Below, piece by piece: positions 33,128-41,742 of a DNA stretch of 64,000 bases. Each line of letters begins with the position of its first letter. Position 1 is the stretch's first letter. The notes below the pieces were generated by a model. That model did not search any database. It was not told the DNA's origin and saw nothing but the letters and a program-made list of their open reading frames with translations. A program made the position numbers and the translations under genes. Location of the stretch: assembly GCA_030374765.1 (NCBI GenBank), contig JARGXX010000006.1, positions 1,054,001-1,118,000 on the forward strand, written 5' to 3'. Origin of the DNA: Agarophyton chilense (Eukaryota; Rhodophyta; Florideophyceae; Gracilariales; Gracilariaceae).

Positions 33128-34375
33128 TCATAATTCACAGATTTCTATCTTCCAGTTTCTCGATCTTTTTTTATCCCTTTCATTTTGTAGTACACCCTGT
33201 AACTGAAGTACAGGAGATCCCCTAACCCTTTTCAATTCATGAGAAGGTATCATATCATACAACGAAAGGTCAGCGTTATCAATACTAAACTTGTGAAGCT
33301 TTGCAGCGACCAAGATGATAAGAGTTATTTTTGAAATTGGATACAGCAATGTAAACCAGAATATGTAAAAACGACAGATTAACATACCAAAATCTAGCTC
33401 CGCACAAATTCTGCTAGGAGAATGGTAGTAATTTAAAGAATTCTCTTTGTCAGTTAGACCTCTCCCAGAGTATGGAGTTATTAATCTTTTTTGTTCGGAA
33501 TTCGGATGATCTGCAAATAATGGAGCCCAGCACGGTAGACGATGACTTCCTAGTAACTCATAAAGAATTGTAGCGGCCGGGGCTGTGGAGTCATGGGTAC
33601 CTCCCGCATGTCACGCGGATATGAAAGAGAACTCGTAGTTTGCATCCACTGCTGCCTGTTCTACAATGGCGAAAACCTCCTTTCTATTCAAGTACTTGTG
33701 AGGCTTTGCAACCTCTGACAGACGAGGCTGGCGTATTTCGATCGCGATCTCGTCCAGCGCTGCAATAACTCCGTTGAAAGGGCTTCTTCGAAGGACCTGA
33801 AAGTTTTGTGCACTTTACAGACATTCAGCTGTCGAACAAGGAAACTTTATGCTGGGTAATATTCTGTTCAAAGCCCATAATGTTTCCTTAAAGATACGGA
33901 ACACAGTACAGATTGCAATACCACATGGCCAAAATAAGTCCAGATAGCTAGCCCCGGCTAGGAGTCGAAGAGTTACGAGAAGCATAATAGCAGGTGGTAT
34001 TGAATTGGCAACTGTGGAGTAGTGTCGCTGGCGGCGCCGAAGTGAACCTTGTATCACAGACTGCAGTAGAAAGAACTGCGATTTTGTCAGTCGGTACATC
34101 CCAGTGAACTGGGCATCAGCTAAACTTAGTATGTGTCGCTTAGAATCAGACGGTGGCCTTACCATGATAGAACGAGACCCATGTACTTCACGTTTGGCGG
34201 ATGTGGCCGTTATTGCGGTGTAGAGGACATTGAGTGCCACCCTTTGCAGCCATTGCTTTCGGTTGCTGAAGGGTGGTGGTTTTCTAATGCAATGAATTCG
34301 CAGCAGTCGGAGAGCGTTTTGGCAGTAACGGAGATGAATGGTTGGTGAACTGCATGAATTGGTGATTCGAATCAT
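33128..34375 (-). pseudogene. PIF/Harbinger transposase (DDE_Tnp_4 type)
   Basis: The N-terminal half is open at 33815-34375 (FTGMYRLTKSQFFLLQSVIQ, SIPPAIMLLVTLRLLAGASY, FRIFKETLWALN), the usual region before the catalytic core. The core then continues in other frames downstream: GVIAALDEIAIEI (first D), KYLNRKEVFAIVEQAAVDA, GGTHDSTA (second D), then YYHSPSRICAELDFGML toward the third acidic position, ending at 33128. At least one frameshift near 33820 and one stop in SFISA*HAGG break it. In intact elements the protein catalyses cut-and-paste at TWA targets. Confidence 0.7.
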
Positions 34376-34482
34376 GCATACTCACCACTATGTACATCGT
34401 CGCTGTTGGAACTGAAAGAAGGCTTTTGAGTTTGGAAATTGGAAATCTACAGTGTCCGAAATTTCCTGTTATCAATTTCTTA

Positions 34483-34499
34483 AACTCATAGAACGGCCC
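34483..34499 (-). repeat. right TIR of the Harbinger element
   Basis: AACTCATAGAACGGCCC, exact reverse complement of the left TIR, followed by TAA. Confidence 0.85.
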
Positions 34500-34553
34500 T
34501 AACGCAAAGACCATCTCTGTCAATCTATGAAGATCAGGGTTACCTTACCTGGA

Positions 34554-34669
34554 GGCCTGTTCGGCTTGATGTTCAATATCCGACACTGCCTCCAAAGACG
34601 AGTAAAAGACCTCCTGCGAAAGTGTCGGAAATCGCTCTTGTCCCCCCCATGTTCAGTCTCCAACAGGCC
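34554..34669. repeat. 116-bp foldback, MITE-like
   Basis: Ends GGCCTGTT (34554) and AACAGGCC (34662-34669) are inverted. Inside them CCGACACT (34580) and AGTGTCGG (34621) form a second inverted pair. No clear target duplication flanks it. Confidence 0.5.
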
Positions 34670-34725
34670 TTACACAGTTCTGCATGCGTTTGCTCCAGAA
34701 CTGTAATTTCGATCTTTCTCTGTTG

Positions 34726-34791
34726 GTTCGTGATTGGTTCGTGATTGGTTCGTGACTAGTTCGTGATTAGTTCGTGATTAGTTCGTGACGC
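34726..34791. repeat. 11-bp tandem repeat, 6 copies
   Basis: Six units of GTTCGTGATTG with substitutions in the last three bases. The array supplies the stop codon of the vWA-like frame that reads in from the right. Confidence 0.85.
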
Positions 34792-35458
34792 ACATATGTA
34801 CTATGTCATCCACAGAAAAAGCGAACTCGGCAAAGTCGTTGAGAGTAAACACCTGACCACCACCAGCTGTAGCGATTTGCTCGACTGCGCTCGTATTCAC
34901 AATGTCTCCAACAGCAAAAGTGCTGAGCTTTCCGGCGGAGCCAAAGTTTTCTCTGAATTGGCGGCTAAAACTAATTGGGTCTTCTCCTGTCGTATCTCGA
35001 CCATCACCCATTACAACAATGTGAACGAGGCGATCTGGATGCTCAGATTACTGCTGTGAGCAGTACTTAATTCCTACCGCCGTTGAAGATCCCAGAGCAT
35101 CGTTGAACTCTACCCGTAAGAGTTGGGTGCCAAGTTCATTTACGTCTTCGGTAAGGGATGAAATTGGAATACTTGTCTCTCCGTATTGCACAGCGGCAAA
35201 GATCGCCCCGTCTGTGATCGAGGAAACAATAAAAGCGATAGAACCAGCGATATCTGTCAGCTGCCTATAAGCTTCCCTAACCAAAGAACCACTTCCATCA
35301 ATCGCAAAACATATACTAGGGCGGCAGCGAGGGCTGGTAGACATGCGTTCGGTTTTGTGAAGGACGGTTTCCATAGATTTTGGCTTCGGTTTGAAAGAAG
35401 CAGCTGCAACAACCGAAAACGCCAAGGCAAAAAGAGTTATGGATGCTGCAACTTTCAT
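34778..35458 (-). pseudogene. secreted von Willebrand factor A-domain protein, one in-frame stop
   Basis: ATG 35458 starts a classic signal peptide (MKVAASITLFALAFSVVAAA) followed by a short linker and a vWA domain. The MIDAS metal site is visible as CFAIDGSGSL (D-x-S-x-S), with the later threonine in ALGSSTAVGIKYC and aspartate in IVVMGDGRD. A TAA at 35048-35050 interrupts the frame just after KYCSQQ, and the same frame then continues to 34778. About 227 codons in all. It ends inside an 11-bp tandem repeat, so the native C-terminus may have been replaced. vWA proteins usually mediate extracellular adhesion. The stop could be decay, an unrecognised intron or an assembly error. Confidence 0.7.
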
Positions 35459-36114
35459 CTTGTGCTTGTACGTCTTGGAACTGGTTTGGCACTGTGAGGG
35501 GTATTGACAACAGTATAGAGGCGAAACGGAAACGGAGCTTCGGGGTCTGGTTGAAAATTCCCGAATGGAGCTGAGTGAGCGTTCTTCTTCACGATGACAA
35601 AAGGTTCTTCTCTGTTGACGCTTGGAAGAGGTATCGCTTGAGTGGACCTTTTAGAAAAGAGTTGGCGATAAGGTCTGCTTCAAGATGGAACTCTGTGCTC
35701 AACCTGGCACCATTTCTCATTGTTGGTGAATGGAAATCGCAGTCTCACGATGCACCTTGCCAGCCTTCGTGAGGGCGAGGTGGTGACTACCCACGTCAGT
35801 TTCTGTTCTGGAAATTCGGACTATGGACGTCAGCAGTCGTATTTAAATGTGGGTTTTTACTTGATTCAAAGTGATCTGCGTTGAATACGTTGTTAGTCGA
35901 CGTTGTCTTCTCTGACATGGAGGTCGTGATCAACGTCAGACTGTGCAGAGTTTCTCAATTCGTTTGCCTTGCGGCGACATATTCATCAATGCGAGTGTCG
36001 TCCTTATTCGCACGTGGGCAAAAGAGTTTCTAGAGAAACGAAACTTTAAACTGAGGCCGTCGAAAAGAGCGCCGACAATTACAGCGGAGCAGGAAGCTGG
36101 CTTGGTGATGTGAC
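35459..36114. other. no gene recognised
   Basis: Upstream region of the vWA gene up to the copia LTR. A 65-aa plus-strand ORF at 35575-35772 (ending LIVGEWKSQSHDAPC) is too short to assign. Confidence 0.4.
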
Positions 36115-36196
36115 TGGAGAACCTTAGTCGTCTTTCTTTACTTTGTCGTCGTCGTCTATCTTAAGTACTTTTCTGTCACTGTAATGCTGTTTGACA
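36115..36196 (-). repeat. 3' LTR (82 bp) of the young copia element
   Basis: Runs TGGAGAACCTTAGTCG ... GCTGTTTGACA on the plus strand, identical to 40632-40713. A second TGTTTGACA copy 45 bp inside leaves the exact LTR start open. Confidence 0.85.
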
Positions 36197-36200
36197 AATC

Positions 36201-36266
36201 AAAAATGTGATGCAGCAATGAGTTGTGATGTTGTTTGACAGTCCCCGGTTGCTGCATGTCATTTTT
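36201..36266. repeat. 18-bp imperfect inverted repeat beside the 3' LTR
   Basis: AAAAATGTGATGCAGCAA (36201-36218) and TTGCTGCATGTCATTTTT (36249-36266) pair at 16 of 18 positions around a 30-nt loop. They lie where a polypurine tract would be expected, just inside the 3' LTR. Confidence 0.65.
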
Positions 36267-38818
36267 GCGTGGGGCGGGGTGTGATGTTGAGGGCTTTGCG
36301 GTGGTGATGGTAACGCTCTTTGTGGAGCGGTTTGGTGAAGATGTCTGCTTTCATATCGGCTGTAGAGGTTCGTTGTATGGCGATTGTTTGGTCGGAGACG
36401 TGATGTTGTAGGAAATGGTAACGGATGTCGATGTATTTCCTTTGTTTTGTGGGGGCTTGGTTTTCGGCGATAAGGACTGCGGAAGTGTTGTCGATATGGT
36501 GTGGCGCGGGGTGTTGTAGCGGTTGATGTGCATCGGCCAGAAGTTTCACGATCCAAGTTGTGTGGCGGGTGGCGTCTGTGGCGGCGACATACTCAACTTC
36601 CGTGGTGGACAACGCTACTATGTTCTGCTTCTTTGATGTCCAGGAAATGGGGGTGTAGTTTATGCAGTGAACCGTCCCGGAGATGGACTTGCGATTGTTT
36701 TCATTTGCGAAGTCCGCGTCACTGTAGAATTGGAGCGGGTGCTGGGTTGTTTTGTGTAGTGGAGTGTACAGGAGGCCGTACGTCTTAGTGCCTTTAAGAT
36801 ATCGGAGGAGGCATTTCAGGGCTTGCTGGTGGTGGTGCTGTGGTTAGGCCATGTGTTGGGCTAGTCTGTTAGTGGCGGATGCGATGTCCGGGCGTGTGCT
36901 GTCAGTGACGTACCGGAGTTCGCCGAGTGTTTGTCGGTAGCGGGTGGCTTCTGCTGCAGTAAGGGGGTTGGTGGCCTCTTGGTTATCCAGGGTTTTCATG
37001 TTGTTGTACGGTGTGAGGGTTGGGTTGCAGTCTTGCATGCCCGTTTGTTGAAGTATGGAATCTATGTCGTCTGGTTGTGAAAGGTGCGTGCCTTGCTCTG
37101 TGTGTACTATAGTCCAGTTGAGGAAGCGGGTGGGTGTGCCGAGGCGTTTGAGTTTGTACTTGATCAGCATTTGGTTGTAGAGTTCGTCAATGCAGGATTG
37201 TTTGGAAGCGAGGACTAGGAAGTCATCGATTGTTGTGCTCACAATGGTGAAGTCTTGTCCAGACCGTAGCGTATAGAGACAAGGATCGTGTTCGGAGCTC
37301 TTGAAGCCGAGAGAGTCGAGGAAGTTTTGTAGTCCATGATTATAGTAGTATGCCGCTGGTGGGGATCCATAGAGGTTGCCTACCAAGCGGCCGTAAGTGC
37401 TATTGTGTCGGTATGATCCGTCAAAGTTGGGCATTTGCTTTACGAATACTGGTCTATGGTGCGTGTATTGTTCGTGCAAATATGCGGATTTGATGTCGAA
37501 ATGTTCCAGTGGGAGTTTCAGGGATGCATGGAGGGCCAATATCATGCGTTGTGTGGTTCTGTCCGCTGTATAGGTGGTTGTGTGTTTGGGATCAAAGTGG
37601 AGGCCTGGCTTCATCATATCGCCCCTCAGGTTGCAGCGGGCTTTGCGTTGCGTTATGTGTCCTTCGGCTCATCGTTTATATTTGTATAGCATCATGAGTG
37701 GTATCACTGCGGTTGGTGGAGGTTTGAAGTCTTTGGGGAGCCACTGAATGCTCTTGTGGGCGTCCAGGTTGTGTAATTCGGCATCGTGGGCTTTTGCCCA
37801 TTGTTCTGCGTCTGGATATCGTTGTGCCTGTTTCAAGTTGGCTGGTGCTGGTGTGTTGGGGAGTATATCTTTCGGTGTCGCGTGCTTGTAGGTGGTGCGT
37901 GTTTTGTAGGCTGTGGTGGTGGTGTGGGTAGGGTCCGTGTCTTTGTGATATGGGTGGAAGTCTTCCGCCCGGATGTGTTGGTCTGCGTTTGTGCGTAGGT
38001 TAATTATGGCAATGTGTGTGAGTGAGATCGGATACAGGTATCTGGCCGGGTCTGCTCGTGCTGCCAGTTTCTTTTTGGGTGCATATACCGGAATGGATCC
38101 GAGTTGGCCAAAAGCGAAGATGCTCTTGAGCTGGGGGTTGCGGTGGTGCCATAGTTGGTAGGGAGACGTATCGGTGGTGGCGTGATGCAAGAGATTGTAC
38201 TTTAAAACGGTATCTCTGGCCGCGTCTTCCCAGTACGTGTGGTCCAAACGGGCTGTGGTGAGGAGTGCTCTGACAGAGTTCATGATGGTGCGGTTGAGGC
38301 GTTCCGCGATGCTGTTTTCCTGAGGTTGATGCGGTGTTGTTAAGTGGTGTCAAATGTGATGTTTGTGGTAGATGGTTTGCATCTTGTTTGAGACATATTC
38401 TTTGGCATTGTCACTTCGCAGGTGCTGTAGGGGGTGTTGCATGGTGTGTTTGATGTGTTGGAGGGTGTCATCTATGTAGGTGGGTATAGCCTTGCGATCT
38501 TTGATGAAGTGAACAATGGCGAATTTGCTGGCTGCGCAGACTACTAGTAGCATGTGGTTATTGCCGTGCCTTGAGGTGGGTGAGATTGGTCCGCAGCTGT
38601 CTGAGCTGACATATGCACCAGGTGGGTACGAGTGGTCCTTGCGCTTGTGTGGTGCTGGGTGTCGTTTGGAGTGGTCACAGGCGCTACATGTTAGGCATAC
38701 ATCAATGGGTAGTGTTTTGGGCATGAGCGGGAGTAGGCCTTTCTGGGCTGTGAGTGCTAATTTGTTCGGATGGGCGTGGTTTAGTCGTATGTGCCAATTG
38801 TGTGTGGTGTTGCGGACG
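36259..38818 (-). pseudogene. copia pol: integrase, RT, RNase H, three stops
   Basis: Continuous frame, +1 relative to gag. It opens with the pre-integrase zinc module (WHIRLNHAHPNKL ... CLTCSACDHSK) and integrase core (SSDSCGPIS, LRSDNAKEYVS). TGA at 38350-38352 follows YHKHHI, and the frame resumes with HHLTTPHQPQENSIAERLN. TGA at 37669-37671 separates integrase from RT (MMKPGLHFDPKHTTTY, FDIKSAYLHEQYT, catalytic box TIDDFLVLA in place of YVDDLLI). TAA at 36844-36846 follows NRLAQHMA. RNase H then reads FYSDADFANENNRKS and STTEVEYVAATDATRHT, ending at 36259. The three stops block expression unless suppressed. Confidence 0.8.
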
Positions 38819-40366
38819 TTAGCATTGTGTTGTTGTGTAGTGGGGTTGGGTAGGTGGCGAAGACAGTTCGTGGATGGTGGGCGTTAGGTGCGGCTTGTGG
38901 TAGGTGCTAATGGTGTGCGGCTGGCTTCGGGCCATGGTGAGGGCAACGAGATTGGGGGGGGTATGTTTGGAGGTTATGCGTTTTGTGTGGGTTCTTTTGT
39001 TAACGGGCAGTGCTCGTGCGGTTTGAGCTGCTGTGTGGTTTACAACGGTTGTGTCTAATTGATATTGGTTGTGTCTCCAGGGGGCTGTGGCTACGATAGA
39101 TGGGGGTTTGGATGTGGTATCGATGACGTAGCCATGTTTGGCTGTGAATGCTATGAGTCCGTAGCGCGTTGCTAGGTCTTTGACGGATATGAGGTTGTGT
39201 TGGATACTTGGGTTGGCGACTGCGTGTGTTTGTATCACCTTACTCTTGTTGGTTTTCAGGTGTATTATTCCACTGTGTGTGCACTTGGTCTGGTCCTGTG
39301 TGGCAGATTGTGTTAGGGTGTTTTTGTGAAGGGGTGTCATTGAGGGGAGTGCCTTGGTGATGTGGGTAGGGTGTGCGCCGCTGTCTAAGATGAACGTACC
39401 GGTGGCTGCAGTGTCGGCTTCGGACATGACGTCAAGCTGTGTTGCGGGTTGTTGTGGTTGTTGCTGAATGGCGGGGTACATGGCGTGAGGGGGTGGCAGC
39501 GGATGGAGTGGGTAAGGTTGCTGTGGGTGTGCTGTGTGTAAGAAGTTCGCTTGTGTCTTGGCTGTTCGATACTTCGGGTGTCCTTGATCTCTGCACTGTG
39601 CGTCTGTGTGATTAAAGCGTATACCTAATGATTTGTGGTGGGTGCATAGCTGGTTGTATGGTATGCGACGTATGGGGTTGGGGCGACGGGTGTTTTGCCT
39701 AGAAGGGTAGGTGTTGTGCGTAGTTCCGTAGTCCCCGGTGAACCGTTGGGTGCTAGGGTAGTGTGTCGGAGTGGAGAGTGATGGTTGATAAAGATTGTGA
39801 AGCGATTTGAATGATCGAGTGAAGTTGCGTATGGTCGTCGGTTTGTTGGAGATGATGTGTGCTAGTATCGGCGTGAGTGTGACGTGTTTCTTTAGTCCGG
39901 AGATGATGAAATCGATGGTAGTGTCCTCGTCCTTGATGTTTGGGTACCTGGCGGCTACCATTTTCTGCCGGATAGCTAAATGAGCTTTCAGATATTCGTC
40001 TACTTTGATGGTGTCTTCGAGTTCCAGAGTTTCTGCCTCTGTCTTCAGAAATTGGTGGTCCTCTTTGGTGGAATGATTGATGTGTTCAATGACTTTGTGG
40101 ATGATATCGTAGGGTGTAGGGTCTTCTTCAAGTGAGAGGAGAAGTCCCAGAATTTGCATTGATACGCTGCTAAGTACAGCTGAAAGGAGTCGGTTTTTCT
40201 TGTGTTCAAATATTTTAAGTGCTGCTTCCTCGATAGGTGGGTTTGGGTTACCTGTAAGGTGTGGGAGTGCGTCAATAATGGCGGCATACTTTTTGAGTGC
40301 GAGGTACCAAATGGTGTAGTTGTTTGGGTCGAGGTTGGGAATTTTGTGGATTTTGTCTGGTTCCAT
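38819..40366 (-). CDS. copia gag-protease (515 aa)
   Basis: Intact ORF starting MEPDKIHKIPNLDPNNYTIW. Residues 1-200 follow the UBN2 gag pattern (KFPxLxxxNYxxWxxxL start, then helical LEDTIKVDEYLKAHLAIRQKM). A Cys/His cluster at about 240-258 (CTHHKSLGIRF ... HTDAQC) stands where the zinc knuckle belongs. The aspartic protease active site is FILDSGAHPTHIT near residue 330. The ORF ends with TAA at 38819-38821, and integrase continues in the +1 frame across CAA TGC TAA C. It is intact while downstream pol is broken, so it could still make capsid. Confidence 0.8.
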   Translation of the reverse strand: MEPDKIHKIPNLDPNNYTIWYLALKKYAAIIDALPHLTGNPNPPIEEAALKIFEHKKNRLLSAVLSSVSMQILGLLLSLEEDPTPYDIIHKVIEHINHSTKEDHQFLKTEAETLELEDTIKVDEYLKAHLAIRQKMVAARYPNIKDEDTTIDFIISGLKKHVTLTPILAHIISNKPTTIRNFTRSFKSLHNLYQPSLSTPTHYPSTQRFTGDYGTTHNTYPSRQNTRRPNPIRRIPYNQLCTHHKSLGIRFNHTDAQCRDQGHPKYRTAKTQANFLHTAHPQQPYPLHPLPPPHAMYPAIQQQPQQPATQLDVMSEADTAATGTFILDSGAHPTHITKALPSMTPLHKNTLTQSATQDQTKCTHSGIIHLKTNKSKVIQTHAVANPSIQHNLISVKDLATRYGLIAFTAKHGYVIDTTSKPPSIVATAPWRHNQYQLDTTVVNHTAAQTARALPVNKRTHTKRITSKHTPPNLVALTMARSQPHTISTYHKPHLTPTIHELSSPPTQPHYTTTQC

Positions 40367-40631
40367 GTTGATGATTGAGTGTGTGGTTGTGTTGTGGGTG
40401 TGTGTGGGCTGCTTTTGCGTGTTGGTGTTGTGTGGTGTCGTGCGGTATGTGTGTGTCGTTGTGTGTTGTGAGAGCGTTTTTGTAGAGCTCGTTGATGAGT
40501 GGGTTTTGTCTGAGTTCTCGCCCTAGGCGTCGGGCTAGGCGGGGGTTGAAGGTCTCCGTCTTGTGTGGTGGGAGGGGGGGGGAAAAGGTCTGGGTTTGGG
40601 TTTTTCAAGCGTAGGGCCCGTAACCTGGGAC

Positions 40632-40713
40632 TGGAGAACCTTAGTCGTCTTTCTTTACTTTGTCGTCGTCGTCTATCTTAAGTACTTTTCTGTCACTGTA
40701 ATGCTGTTTGACA
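40632..40713 (-). repeat. 5' LTR (82 bp) of the young copia element
   Basis: Identical over all 82 bases to 36115-36196. Inside it the coding strand continues GTCCCAGGTTACGGG, the presumed primer-binding region. Confidence 0.85.
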
Positions 40714-40744
40714 GGTGAGACACGGAGCAGCAGGTCCAAGAAGG

Positions 40745-40793
40745 AGAAAGTCAGATTTCCTTCAAAATAATTTTGAAGGAAATCTGACTTTCT
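40745..40793. repeat. perfect 24-bp palindrome with 1-nt centre
   Basis: Arms AGAAAGTCAGATTTCCTTCA... and the exact complement meet at AAAATAATTTT. It lies 32 bp outside the copia LTR and 21 bp upstream of the glutaredoxin-like ORF, and AAAATTATTT recurs just after it. Confidence 0.9.
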
Positions 40794-40813
40794 AAAATTA
40801 TTTAGGGAGGAAG

Positions 40814-41742
40814 TTGGCACATCTTCTGAAGAAATTTAAATGTTTTCTCCGTTTCGAAATCCAACATCTGCTCCTTGCTATGTTGCCGCTCTCACCCCCC
40901 ACAGCACTGCGCAAAGTTCGTCACACTCGCCGCCCTCGTCGCGCCAATGGCGTTCGTCCCCCCCACTCTTTCCCTCGCCGCCCCGCCATCACCGCACACT
41001 CGCGAGCTAGGACGCGTTTCGCCATGACCACGCCGCCTGCGCTGCCCGTGCGCGTCGTGCCCACCTCGCTTCCCAACCTGCTGGTGTACGATCACTGTCC
41101 ATTTTGTGTGCGAGTGCGCCACCTCCTTGGGCTCAAGAAAGTCAAGTACAACCTGATGTGGCTGGCCAGCGACGATGAGCGCACCCCCACCTCGCTGGTA
41201 GGCCGCAAGATCGTGCCTATCTTCCAGCCACAAGGCGCCCACGGCCCCTCCCAAGACGAGAGCATGGACATCTGCGCCGCCATCGATTCGGACGCTCGCT
41301 ACAGACCGCCAGGCTTGCTCAAGCGCGCATCCGGCCGCATAGATCTCTCTCAGTGGATCGACGACCTTGACGTCACCATGCGTCGCCTCCCCCTTGTGCG
41401 CTTCGTGCGAGCGCCGCTTCTAAAGGTAGTGTTTGCAGACGGCCGCGAGTCGTTCATGACCAAGTACCCGCTAAGCGACCCGGATGGCTATCAAGCCAAT
41501 ATGGCAAGGTCCGGCAGTACATTGCCGAGATTCAGCATAGAATTCATGAGCTTGCAGACATGATCCATTGTCCGTGTTTTTGTTCACCGGGCGGCCTTTC
41601 CTACGACGATATCATTCTGTTCCCGCGTCTGCGAAACATGACTATTATGAAGGGTCTTGAGCTCCCGCCGAAGATCCGCGACTACGTCGAATATCAAGCA
41701 ACCGCAGCCGACATTCCGCTGTATTATTACTACGCTATGTGA
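40814..41742 (+). pseudogene. glutaredoxin-2 (GrxB) like protein, one-base frameshift
   Basis: Thioredoxin-fold N-terminal domain with LLVYDHCPFCVRVRHLLGLK (active-site CPFC; bacterial GrxB has CPYC), a cis-Pro block (GRKIVPIFQ) and QDESMDICAAID. A helical GST-like C-terminal domain follows and ends with LSYDDIILFPRLRNMTI, which matches the GrxB C-terminus closely. The first frame (to 41563) and the second (to 41742) join near GCAAGG at 41504-41509, where one missing A would account for the shift. An Arg/Pro/Ser-rich leader of about 65 residues precedes the domain (start at 40814 or ATG 40880) and resembles an organelle transit peptide. The product would reduce disulfides with glutathione. 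The frameshift means a recent pseudogene or a sequence error. Confidence 0.8.

Larger units (their letters stand above)
29902..34499 (-). mobile_element. PIF/Harbinger element, 4.6 kb, with TIRs and TAA target duplication
   Basis: Perfect 17-bp terminal inverted repeats (GGGCCGTTCTATGAGTT at 29902-29918, its complement at 34483-34499) flanked on both sides by TAA (29899-29901 and 34500-34502), the trinucleotide target of PIF/Harbinger transposons. Inside, a decayed Harbinger transposase (minus strand, right half) and a decayed Myb/SANT-like ORF (plus strand, left half) match the two-gene composition known for the superfamily. Both genes are broken, so the element is non-autonomous. The interval 31406-33127 has no recognisable gene. 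Confidence 0.85.
36115..40713 (-). mobile_element. young Ty1/copia element with identical 82-bp LTRs
   Basis: Two identical 82-bp terminal repeats enclose a minus-strand gag-protease ORF followed by integrase, RT and RNase H. Flanks show GTGA on both sides (before 36114 and after 40714), a possible 4-5 bp target duplication. Identical LTRs imply a recent insertion, yet pol carries three in-frame stops, so the copy may have been mobilised in trans. LTRs this short are unusual for copia elements. Confidence 0.85.

Noticed and set aside
35575..35772. Possible fragment of a GH5-type glucosidase (ends LIVGEWKSQSHDAPC)
   Set aside because: Only 65 aa with a weak VGEW resemblance and no catalytic residues; cannot be supported.
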